This document shows positions 1 through 6,295 of a stretch of DNA of 64,000 bases, one piece after another. The stretch covers positions 23,851 through 87,850 of the forward strand of contig CAYUSA010000003.1 in assembly GCA_964447335.1 (NCBI GenBank), written 5' to 3'. The notes below the pieces were generated by a model. It was not told the origin of the DNA, did not search any database, and saw nothing but the letters and a program-made list of their open reading frames with translations. Position numbers and translations under genes: made by a program. Each line of letters begins with the position of its first letter. The stretch's first letter is position 1. This DNA comes from HRBIN12 sp964447335. GTDB lineage: Bacteria > Actinomycetota > UBA4738 > HRBIN12.

Positions 1-264
1 GTCGTCGAGGTGACGTGCATGGTGGACGAGCACGGGGCGCACCCGCTCGCGCAGGGCCATCTGCCGCGCGCCGCGCTCGACCTCATCGAGCCGATCAAGG
101 CGTACGAGCGGCTCACGGTCGAAGCAGTGGTCGAGGGCTCGTACGCCAAGGCCCTCGAGGCGCTCACCGTGCACCCGCTCGTCGGCTCGGAGCCGCTCGC
201 GAGGGCGATCTTGGACGACTACCTGAGCGCGCACGCCGAGCTCCTCTCGCACGTGCGACGCTGA
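1..264 (+). CDS. GH4-family glycosidase, C-terminal end (partial)
   Basis: The frame is open from base 1, so the gene begins before the window; 87 C-terminal residues are visible. The stretch VVEVTCMVDEHGAHPLAQG, followed by IKAYERLTVEAVVEGS and ALEALTVHPLVGS, matches the conserved C-terminal part of the NAD- and metal-dependent GH4 glycosidases (6-phospho-glucosidases, alpha-galactosidases, alpha-glucuronidases). The NAD-binding and metal-binding regions are outside the window, so the substrate cannot be told. It ends 16 bases before the aldo/keto reductase start on the same strand, and the two may form a sugar-metabolism operon. Confidence 0.6.
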   Translation, partial: VVEVTCMVDEHGAHPLAQGHLPRAALDLIEPIKAYERLTVEAVVEGSYAKALEALTVHPLVGSEPLARAILDDYLSAHAELLSHVRR

Positions 265-280
265 GCACGAGGAGGTGTCC

Positions 281-1195
281 ATGGAGCGCCGACGGCTCGG
301 ACGGATCGGGCACATGAGCAGCGTCCTCATCTACGGAGGGGCGGCGCTGATGGAGGCCACGCAGGAGGTCGCCGACCGGTCGATCGAGCTCGCGCTCCAG
401 GCCGGCATCAACCACTTCGACACCGCGGCAGACCACGGCGACTCCGAGCTGCGGCTCGGCGCGTGGATGCCGCGGGTCCGCGACCAGATCTTCCTCGCGA
501 CGAAGACGGGCGAACGGACCTCGGCCGGTGCCTACGACGAGATCCGGCGCTCGCTCGAGCGGCTGCAGGTCGAGCGCGTCGACCTGATCCAGCTCCACGC
601 CGTCGGCGACCTCGAGGACCTCGGTCGAGCGACCGGGCCAGGCGGTGCGCTCGAGGGGGCCCTCCGCGCTCGGGAGGAAGGCCTCGTCGGCGCGATCGGC
701 ATCACGGGCCACGGCATGAAGGCGCCGGCCACCCACCTGGAGGCATTGCGCCGCTTCGCGTTCGACACCGTGCTCACGCCGTTCAACTACCGGCTCTCGC
801 TCGAGCCGGCGTACCTCCGCGACTTCGAGGCGCTCGTCGAGGAGATCCGAGCGCAGGACGCCGCGCTCATGCTCATCAAGGCGCTCGCTAGGAACCTGTG
901 GCGCCTGGGTGAGGCTCCGCGCTATGACACGTGGTACGAGCCGCTCGACGAGCAGGGTCCGATCGACGCGGCCGTCGCGTTCGCCCTCGCCCGGCGGGAG
1001 GTCACCGGCATCGCGACCGCCGGCGACGTCCGGCTGCTCCCGATGCTGATCCAGGCCGAGCGCCGAGCGGCCCGGGTCTCGGTCCAGGACGCCGCGGCCG
1101 AGCTCGCCCGCGTGCCCGAGCTCGAGCCGCCGTTCGTCCGCGTCCCGGGCCGCGAGGTTCCCGACTGGCTGCAGCCGCTCCTGCAGGACCCCTGA
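281..1195 (+). CDS. Aldo/keto reductase family protein with altered catalytic tetrad
   Basis: A 304-residue protein of the aldo/keto reductase TIM-barrel family, which usually reduces carbonyls with NADPH. The ATG at 281 is preceded by AGGAGG five bases upstream; a GTG six bases earlier lies inside that site and is less likely. Family marks are the N-terminal RRLGRIG strand, FDTAADHGDSE, the lysine in LATKTGER and the histidine in IQLHAVGD. The usual active-site tyrosine (DTA..YG.SE) is replaced by histidine here, so Asp, Lys and His of the tetrad are kept but the proton donor is changed. The protein may be a non-standard reductase or have lost activity. Confidence 0.85.
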   Translation: MERRRLGRIGHMSSVLIYGGAALMEATQEVADRSIELALQAGINHFDTAADHGDSELRLGAWMPRVRDQIFLATKTGERTSAGAYDEIRRSLERLQVERVDLIQLHAVGDLEDLGRATGPGGALEGALRAREEGLVGAIGITGHGMKAPATHLEALRRFAFDTVLTPFNYRLSLEPAYLRDFEALVEEIRAQDAALMLIKALARNLWRLGEAPRYDTWYEPLDEQGPIDAAVAFALARREVTGIATAGDVRLLPMLIQAERRAARVSVQDAAAELARVPELEPPFVRVPGREVPDWLQPLLQDP

Positions 1196-1238
1196 GACGG
1201 CTCGCAGGAAGAAGAGTGACAAGAACGGCGGTTCCGGC

Positions 1239-1268
1239 TTGACCGCGCTCGAGGGCACCACCTAAAGT
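1239..1268 (+). promoter_or_regulatory. Sigma70-like promoter with no obvious gene downstream
   Basis: TTGACC (1239-1244) is separated by 18 bases from TAAAGT (1263-1268), one of the best two-box promoters in the window. It points into the 140 bases between the convergent reductase and small basic-protein genes, where no convincing protein is encoded on this strand. Confidence 0.45.
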
Positions 1269-1274
1269 GCGTGA

Positions 1275-1409
1275 TGAGAAACCGCTGGAGCCCTCGGGCC
1301 CCGGCGGTTTCTCACTTCCGGGGCCTGGTCGCCGCGCGTGGACACGGACCACCGTGCCCCGCGGGTCACACGGCTGCCGCCTCGGCCGTCTCACCCCGCG
1401 CCGAGGCGG
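1275..1409 (+). ncRNA. Candidate structured small RNA
   Basis: A transcript from the promoter at 1239-1268 would start near 1275 and run directly into a strong hairpin: GAGAAACCGC (1276-1285) pairs perfectly with 1304-1313, with further GG/CC and GCC/GGC pairs inside. A second stem-loop lies at 1332-1364 (CCGCG/CGCGG enclosing CACGG/CCGTG) and a third at 1377-1409 (CCGCCTCGGC pairs perfectly with its partner), just before the stop codon of the converging gene. Three hairpins behind a two-box promoter suggest an RNA of about 135 nt. GC-rich DNA forms inverted repeats easily, and the third hairpin could simply terminate the opposite gene. I do not recognise an RNA family. Confidence 0.3.
1377..1409. 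terminator. Bidirectional hairpin after the small basic-protein gene
   Basis: A perfect 10-bp stem (1377-1386 with 1400-1409) with a 13-base loop begins right after the stop codon of the minus-strand gene ending at 1410. There is no U-run. It probably ends that transcript and may also end the candidate RNA on the plus strand. Confidence 0.5.
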
Positions 1410-1631
1410 TCAGGGGACGACGGTGTCGTCTTCTTGGTCGGCCTTCGCGAGCTCCTCGCGGGTCGGGAGGAACTCGCTCTGCTCGGCCGGACCGATGGGC
1501 GGGCCCGCCTCGATCAGGCCGGCCTCCCGGTCCTTGCGTCGCGCGGCGCGTGCGACCCGGCGCTCCTCACGGACAACGGCCTTCTTGGCGTTCGCATCGC
1601 GGCGCTGCCGCTTCCCGACGCTATCCGGCAT
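1410..1631 (-). CDS. Small highly charged protein of unknown function
   Basis: A 73-residue protein with an N-terminal half rich in Arg, Lys and Ala (MPDSVGKRQRRDANAKKAVV) and a C-terminal half rich in Glu and Asp (REELAKADQEDDTVVP). The start is well supported by AGGAGG six bases upstream of the ATG. No domain, membrane segment or cysteine is seen. The basic half could bind nucleic acid, but that is only an inference from composition. The next gene upstream on the same strand (1689-1880) also encodes a small protein, 57 bases away, so the two may be co-transcribed. A strong hairpin follows the stop codon. Confidence 0.65.
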   Translation of the reverse strand: MPDSVGKRQRRDANAKKAVVREERRVARAARRKDREAGLIEAGPPIGPAEQSEFLPTREELAKADQEDDTVVP

Positions 1632-1688
1632 GGGGAACCTCCTGATCGTGCGGTCTCGTTCGTCCTCGTCGTTCGGCTCCCGAGATCA

Positions 1689-1880
1689 TCAGTCCCGCTG
1701 GAGCGGGTGACGGTACTCGGGCGCGGTGTGCAGGTAGCACGTCGCAGATCGGTTGTACGTCGACAGGACCGTATGGCAACTCGGTTCGGCGCACTGCCGA
1801 CCTCGCGCCGGGCGGGACGTCGGCTCTTTCCCGCGCTCCGGCGTGCCGAACCGCACCTCGCCGCCGCTCGGTCTCACCAT
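1689..1880 (-). CDS. Small protein with a putative zinc-binding Cys/His motif
   Basis: A 63-residue protein whose C-terminal half holds the pattern C-x4-C-x4-S-x-YN-x4-C-x2-H (CAEPSCHTVLSTYNRSATC followed by YLH). This looks like the small treble-clef-like proteins, C-x4-C...C-x2-H, seen next to various genes in actinobacteria. The three cysteines and one histidine could hold one zinc ion. The ATG at 1880 is preceded by GGAGG seven bases upstream; a longer reading frame from 1949 lacks such a site. The partner and function are unknown. Its neighbour downstream is the 73-residue charged protein. Confidence 0.65.
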   Translation of the reverse strand: MVRPSGGEVRFGTPERGKEPTSRPARGRQCAEPSCHTVLSTYNRSATCYLHTAPEYRHPLQRD

Positions 1881-2016
1881 CGGTCGCCCTCCATCGCGTC
1901 GTGCTGTCGATCCGTGGGCGAGAGGCGAGTCGGGCCGGTCACAGCCCATCCGTCGGTCGCTCGTCGCGAACCCTCGGGCAGGGCCCGAGACCCAATCAGC
2001 GTACTAGGGCGCGGGG

Positions 2017-2085
2017 TAGCCTGGACGGCCGATGGACCTCGAGCTGCTCGGTCGGATCGACGCCTACCTCGACGCGGTGCCGAGA
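2017..2085 (+). pseudogene. Possible 5' remnant of an acetyltransferase-like gene
   Basis: TAGCCT (2017-2022) is followed nine bases later by an ATG at 2032 that opens MDLELLGRIDAYLDAVPR, which reads like the start of small N-acetyltransferase-type proteins. After about residue 18 the sequence in this frame loses protein character and runs into the antisense of the epimerase gene. A promoter-and-start fragment without a body suggests that the rest was lost by deletion or rearrangement. It is equally possible that the resemblance is chance. Confidence 0.3.
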
Positions 2086-2141
2086 TCGTCTGCGTCGGCA
2101 CGCTGCCCACCTTCCGCCGCCGTAGCTCTCGGAGCCGCGGC

Positions 2142-3107
2142 CTACGCCAGCTCGGCGAGGAGCTCGCCCTCGCGCTCGGGCGTCGGGCCCGCGCGCATCG
2201 GCTCGGGGAGGCCGCGGGCGCGGTCCCACTCGAGCGTCGCGCGGACGGTCTCTTCGACCGGGCGGTTGCGCAGACCCGCGGCACGAGCCTTCGCGGCCTC
2301 CATCACGACCGAGCCCGACAGGTCCGCCTCCCAGACGGGGAACAGCTCGGCGAGATCGCGCTCGAGCACGGCGGCGGTCGGGACCCACACGACCTCGGTC
2401 CCGGACCCGGCGACGTCGACGCACGTCCGCAGGAACTCGCCGGTCGCGATCGGGACGCCGTCGCCGTTGAACGCACCCGTCGCCTCGAGCTCGAGGAGGC
2501 GGACGACGAACGCGCCGAGATCGCGCGCATCCACGAACTGCAGGGTGCCCTCGGGCTCTCCGGGCGCGAGCATCCGGCCACCGCGAGAGGCCCGGCGCAC
2601 CCACGACGTGAACCGGTCCGTCGTGTCGTGCGGTCCCACGACGTATCCGGGGCGCACGAGGAGCGACCGCTCGCCGTACGCGTCCTGCACCTCCTGCTCG
2701 CACAGGACCTTGAGCGCGCCGTAGTTCTCGTCCGTGACCTCCTCGGCCGCGGGGTCCCCGGTCGTCGCGAGCGGAGCGTCCTCCGTGACGACGGGCGCGT
2801 GCGGCTCCGCGTACACCGACTCGGTGGAGATGAAGCAGTAGCGGCCGACGGCACCGGCGAGCGCATCGGCGGAGGCCCGCACGATCCGCGGGACGTAGCC
2901 GCAGACGTCCACGACCGCGTCCCACGTCCGGCCCGCCAGCGCGCCGAGGTCGCCGTCGCGGTCGCCGTGAACGTGCTCGACGGCCGCGAGCTCGACGGGC
3001 TCGCTCCGCCCGCGGTGGAAGACCGTCACGTCGTGCCCCGCAGGCAGGGCCTGCTCGACGATGTGCCGACCCACGAACTCGGTCCCACCGATCAGGAGGA
3101 GGCGCAT
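2142..3107 (-). CDS. NAD-dependent epimerase/dehydratase (extended SDR)
   Basis: A 321-residue protein of the extended short-chain dehydrogenase group. The N-terminal Rossmann motif is LLIGGTEFVGRHI (GGxxFxG). A serine-threonine stretch FISTESVYAE and the pair YGALK supply the catalytic Ser, Tyr and Lys. FVDARDLGAFVVRLLE is the usual substrate-side segment. Relatives act on nucleotide sugars or as isoflavone-reductase-like enzymes; the substrate here cannot be deduced. TAGGGT lies seven bases upstream of the ATG with no ribosome-binding site, so the mRNA is probably leaderless. The gene diverges from the PAC2 gene at 3194. Confidence 0.88.
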   Translation of the reverse strand: MRLLLIGGTEFVGRHIVEQALPAGHDVTVFHRGRSEPVELAAVEHVHGDRDGDLGALAGRTWDAVVDVCGYVPRIVRASADALAGAVGRYCFISTESVYAEPHAPVVTEDAPLATTGDPAAEEVTDENYGALKVLCEQEVQDAYGERSLLVRPGYVVGPHDTTDRFTSWVRRASRGGRMLAPGEPEGTLQFVDARDLGAFVVRLLELEATGAFNGDGVPIATGEFLRTCVDVAGSGTEVVWVPTAAVLERDLAELFPVWEADLSGSVVMEAAKARAAGLRNRPVEETVRATLEWDRARGLPEPMRAGPTPEREGELLAELA

Positions 3108-3193
3108 GGCGCGAACCCTATCGCGGTCCTCGCGATGGCGACCCGGCGAGGAGCCGCGACGGCCCTCCGCCAGACCGGCACTATCCTTTCGGC

Positions 3194-4045
3194 ATGGCCT
3201 TGCTCCACATCACCGAGCCGTCCGAGCCGCTCGTCGCGCCGGTGATCGTCGCCGCGTTCGACGGGTGGGTCGATGCCGCCGGCGCCTCGACCGCCGCCGC
3301 CGAGCGGATCGCCGGTGACGGCGACACCCTCGCGACGTTCGACCCGGACCTGCTGTTCGACTACCGCTCGCGCCGCCCCGTGCTCGACATCGTGGACGGG
3401 ACGCCGACGACCCTCGCGTGGCCCAAGCTCGAGATCACGCGCACCCGCGCCGGAGGTCGGGACCTCCTCGTGTTCACCGGCCCCGAGCCCGACTTCCGCT
3501 GGCGCGAGATCGGCCAGGAGATGCTCGAACTCGCGCTGCGGCTCGGCGTCGTCGAGTGGGTGAGCCTGGGCTCGATCCCTGCGCCGGTGCCGCACACGCG
3601 CCCGGTCGGGATCCTCGCGACGGCCTCGAAGGCAGGCCTCCTGCGCGAGGACGAGCACCAGGGCCCCGACGGGCTCCTGCGCGTGCCCTCGGCCGCGCTG
3701 AGCTCGATCGAGATGAGCGTGACCGCGAGCGGCATCGCCGCGGTCGGCTTCTACGCGCAGGTGCCTCACTACGTCGGCGGCTCGTTCCCGGCCGGCACGA
3801 TCGCGCTCCTCGAGCACGCGGGCCGGCACCTCGGGGTCACGTTCGCGCTCGGGAACCTCCCCGAGGAGGCCACCGCGACGAAGGCTCGGATCGATGCCGC
3901 GGTCGAGGGCGACGAGGAATCCCGCGCGTACGTCGCGCGGCTCGAGTCCATCGCCGGCGAAGAGGGCCTGCCCTCCGGCGACGAGCTCGCCTCGGAGATC
4001 GAACGGTTCCTGCGCGGCCAGGCGGGCGAGCCCGGCCCTCGCTGA
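3194..4045 (+). CDS. PAC2 family protein
   Basis: A 283-residue protein of the PAC2 family, named after the archaeal/eukaryotic proteasome assembly chaperone 2 and common in actinobacteria. Typical marks are an N-terminal APVIVAAFDGWVDAAGAST, the segment LLVFTGPEPDFRWREIG, and VPHYVGGSFPAGTIALLEH. The biochemical role in bacteria is not established; an ATP-grasp or proteasome link has been proposed. TATCCT (3182-3187) stands six bases before the ATG, so a leaderless start is likely. No proteasome genes are in the window. Confidence 0.88.
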   Translation: MALLHITEPSEPLVAPVIVAAFDGWVDAAGASTAAAERIAGDGDTLATFDPDLLFDYRSRRPVLDIVDGTPTTLAWPKLEITRTRAGGRDLLVFTGPEPDFRWREIGQEMLELALRLGVVEWVSLGSIPAPVPHTRPVGILATASKAGLLREDEHQGPDGLLRVPSAALSSIEMSVTASGIAAVGFYAQVPHYVGGSFPAGTIALLEHAGRHLGVTFALGNLPEEATATKARIDAAVEGDEESRAYVARLESIAGEEGLPSGDELASEIERFLRGQAGEPGPR

Positions 4046-4142
4046 GCGCGCGGCGCTCGAGGCGGGTGCCGAGCGGGCCCGGGACCTTCGGCCCTGCCCC
4101 ACGACCTTCCCCGGACCCACCGTGGAGCCGGAGGTGAGGGGC

Positions 4143-4667
4143 ATGAAACGTGAGTACCTGCTGTACGGCGGCGCGATCGTGCTGTTCGGCGGCGTGGTGC
4201 TGTGGGCGACCGACGCACCCTGGGAGGCGACGGCGATCGCGGCCGTGACGGCGGGACTCCTGCTGTTCTCGGCGGCGGTGCTCGTGAGGCCGGCTCCCGA
4301 CGTGCTCCTCGTGGGCGAGGGCGCGGCGAGTCTCGAGATCCTCGACCGGGCGCTCCGGCGCGACGGCTTCGAGGTGGAGACGTGTCCCGGCCCGGGGAAC
4401 AGCGCGTGCCCCGTGCTCGCGGGCCGGCCGTGCCCCGCCCACGGCGACCCGGTGGCGGTGGTCGTGATCCGGCGCCTCGACGACACGAGCGGGCTCGCGC
4501 CCTGCGGAGCAGCGTTCCACATCCCCGAGCTCGCGGTCGAGGAGGACTCGAACCGAGCGCCCGAGCTCGTCGGGCGGTACGGGCGGGTCGGCATCGAGCG
4601 GGGGGCCGACGCGGTGACCGAGGCCCTCGACCGGCTCCTCGGCGGCGCAACCGCCGCAGCCTCGTAG
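4143..4667 (+). CDS. Membrane-anchored protein of unknown function
   Basis: A 174-residue protein. Two hydrophobic segments (about residues 5-20 and 27-47, a likely hairpin in the membrane) are followed by a cytoplasmic alpha/beta domain beginning PDVLLVGEGAASLEILDRAL, which looks like the first strand and helix of a response-regulator or Rossmann-type fold. It then has CPGPGNSACPVLAGRPCPAH, with four closely spaced cysteines and a histidine that could bind metal. The chosen ATG has GGAGG about seven bases upstream. I do not recognise the family. Confidence 0.65.
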   Translation: MKREYLLYGGAIVLFGGVVLWATDAPWEATAIAAVTAGLLLFSAAVLVRPAPDVLLVGEGAASLEILDRALRRDGFEVETCPGPGNSACPVLAGRPCPAHGDPVAVVVIRRLDDTSGLAPCGAAFHIPELAVEEDSNRAPELVGRYGRVGIERGADAVTEALDRLLGGATAAAS

Positions 4668-4709
4668 GAACGCGGTCCCGCCCGCCGAGGCCCCGTAGGA
4701 TTGGGGGCC

Positions 4710-5369
4710 ATGTCCGAGGCCGCCACCCCGCCCAGCGATCGCACCCGCGTCCGCCGCCTGCCCGAGCGCGGTGTCTATGAGCGCGACGCGATCGACGCGA
4801 TCTTGGACGAGGCGCTCATCTGCCACCTCGCCTGGGTGACGGAGGACGGCTGGCCACGCGTGATCCCGACGATCCACGCGCGCGTCGGCGACACGCTGTA
4901 CGTCCACGGCTCGACCGCGAGCCGAACCCTCCGCGGTATCCGCGACGGTCGCGAGATCTGCATCGAGGTCACGCTCCTCGACGGCCTCGTGCTCGCCAGG
5001 AGCGCCTTCCACCACTCGATGAACTACCGGTCGGTCATCGTGTACGGCCGCGCGAGGGAGATCACCGACCCCGCCGAGAACTTCGCCGCGCAGCGCGCGC
5101 TCGTCGAGCACGTGGCGCGCGGGCGCGCCGGGGACGCGCGGATGCCGAACCAGCGCGAGCTCGACCAGACGACCCTCCTCGCGATCGAGATCGTGGAGGC
5201 CTCGGCCAAGGTCCGAACCGGCCCTCCCCACGACGACGAGGAGGACCTCGAGCTGCCCGTGTGGGCCGGGGTGCTCCCGCTCCACACGGTGCCCGGCGAG
5301 CCGGAGCCGGCTCCCGACCTGCGTCCCGGCCTCGAGCCGCCGGGCTACGTCACCGACTACCGCCGCTAG
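4710..5369 (+). CDS. Pyridoxamine 5'-phosphate oxidase-like FMN-binding protein
   Basis: A 219-residue split-barrel protein of the PNPOx-like superfamily, which binds FMN (or F420 in some actinobacterial branches) and performs small redox reactions. Characteristic segments are the N-terminal ILDEALICHLAWVTEDGWPRVIPT, LYVHGSTASRTLRGI and HHSMNYRSVIVYGRAREI. It resembles the nitroimidazole-resistance (NimA-like) type by these motifs. TAGGAT (4696-4701) is eight bases before the ATG and no ribosome-binding site is seen, so translation is probably leaderless. It is unlikely to be the vitamin B6 enzyme itself because the PLP-binding residues are not obvious. Confidence 0.82.
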   Translation: MSEAATPPSDRTRVRRLPERGVYERDAIDAILDEALICHLAWVTEDGWPRVIPTIHARVGDTLYVHGSTASRTLRGIRDGREICIEVTLLDGLVLARSAFHHSMNYRSVIVYGRAREITDPAENFAAQRALVEHVARGRAGDARMPNQRELDQTTLLAIEIVEASAKVRTGPPHDDEEDLELPVWAGVLPLHTVPGEPEPAPDLRPGLEPPGYVTDYRR

Positions 5370-5385
5370 CGGCCGCGTCGCACGG

Positions 5386-5613
5386 TCACGGCCGCGAGGG
5401 AGGCGGCGGGGGCGCGGCGGGCATCCGCGGCGCCGGCATGGGAGGGATCGGCGGCACGGCGGGGCCGGCCGGGGCGATCGGGGCGACCGCCGCCGCTCGG
5501 GTCTCCTCGGCCGAAGGGGCCGTCACCCACGCGCGGATCCCGAGACCGACCAGCATGAGCAGGACCCCGGCGACGAGGGTGGGGGCGGACGCCGCCCCGC
5601 CCCGGTTTGACAC
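5386..5613 (-). CDS. Small proline-rich single-pass membrane protein
   Basis: A 75-residue reading frame starting at a GTG. Residues about 10-30 (APTLVAGVLLMLVGLGIRAW) form one membrane helix, and the C-terminal half is a run of Pro and Ala (PAVPPIPPMPAPRMPAAPPPPP). No ribosome-binding site is clear. The start codon lies inside the -35 box of the divergent padR promoter, so either the two genes share control or the true start differs. A simple sequence-composition frame in GC-rich DNA could also look like this. Confidence 0.45.
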   Translation of the reverse strand: MSNRGGAASAPTLVAGVLLMLVGLGIRAWVTAPSAEETRAAAVAPIAPAGPAVPPIPPMPAPRMPAAPPPPPSRP

Positions 5614-5636
5614 CGAGCGGAGGCATCGAGTAGATA
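5607..5636 (+). promoter_or_regulatory. padR-ino1 promoter
   Basis: TTGACA (5607-5612) and TAGATA (5631-5636) are separated by 18 bases. The -10 box runs into the first copy of the repeat that forms the likely PadR operator, which would let PadR block RNA polymerase. Confidence 0.6.
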
Positions 5637-5672
5637 TATCGGAGCGATATATGCGCTCGATATATCGGAGCG
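5633..5672. promoter_or_regulatory. Likely PadR operator
   Basis: GATATATCGGAGCG occurs twice in direct orientation (5633-5646 and 5659-5672), 26 bases apart. The perfect palindrome CGATATATCG lies at 5658-5667 and the near-palindrome GCGATATATGCGC at 5644-5656. AT-rich dyads of this type are typical PadR targets, and the block covers the -10 box and likely start point of the padR promoter. Autoregulation of padR-ino1 is the natural reading. Confidence 0.65.
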
Positions 5673-5704
5673 CAACACAACCCAGGGGAAGGACCCGCCA
5701 CCGG

Positions 5705-6295
5705 ATGCTCGAACTCGCGATCCTCGGCCTGCTGAAAGAGCGCACGATGCACGGGTACCAGCTCTCGAAGCGGCTGACCGATGCCCTCGGCGGCCTGTGG
5801 CGCGTCTCGTACGGGTCGCTCTACCCCACGCTGAAGCGCCTCGAGCGCGAGGGCGCCGTCGAGCAGGTCTTCGACGAGGTCACCGTCGGCCGCCGCAAGA
5901 ACGTGTACCGCATCACGGACAAGGGCGAGGTGCTGTTCCTCGAGCTGCTCGAGGAAGCGGGGCACGACACCTCGACCGAGGAGAACCGCTTCCGCGTCCG
6001 CCTCGCGTTCTTCAAGTACCTCGCGCCAGAGGCGCGGATCCGCTTGCTGGAGCGCCGCCGCTCGCACCTGGAGGATCGCCTGTCCACCATCACGACCTCG
6101 CTCGCCGGCACGCGCGAGCGGTTCGACACGTACACGCTGTCGCTGATGCAGCACGGCCGGGAGACCACCGAGCAGGACATCGCGTGGCTGAACGGCCTCA
6201 TCGCCGCCGAGCGACGCCAGCCGACCACCTCGACCACGGGGGGCTCGAAGCGCCGGGAGTCACGCGCGCTTCGCAGAAAGGAGCGCACCACATGA
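5705..6295 (+). CDS. PadR family transcriptional regulator
   Basis: A 196-residue regulator. The N-terminal winged helix has the PadR signature LAILGLLKERTMHGYQLSKR, then YGSLYPTLKRLEREGAVE and RRKNVYRITDKGE. The C-terminal half is helical and should dimerise. The ATG at 5705 follows a purine-rich GGGGAAGGA; upstream in-frame starts would run through the operator. Its stop overlaps the ino1 start (ATGA), so the two are translationally coupled. A PadR-like gene is also next to ino1 in Mycobacterium tuberculosis (Rv0047c-Rv0046c), which supports a conserved role in controlling inositol phosphate synthesis. Confidence 0.9.
   Translation: MLELAILGLLKERTMHGYQLSKRLTDALGGLWRVSYGSLYPTLKRLEREGAVEQVFDEVTVGRRKNVYRITDKGEVLFLELLEEAGHDTSTEENRFRVRLAFFKYLAPEARIRLLERRRSHLEDRLSTITTSLAGTRERFDTYTLSLMQHGRETTEQDIAWLNGLIAAERRQPTTSTTGGSKRRESRALRRKERTT

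Noticed and set aside
1271..1645. Plus-strand frame starting right after the TAAAGT box
   Set aside because: Its product is a low-complexity Arg/Pro/Ala/Ser sequence opposite a better supported gene; a non-coding RNA fits better.
1338..3245. 635-codon plus-strand frame
   Set aside because: Runs antisense to the two small proteins and the epimerase; no motif and no ribosome-binding site.
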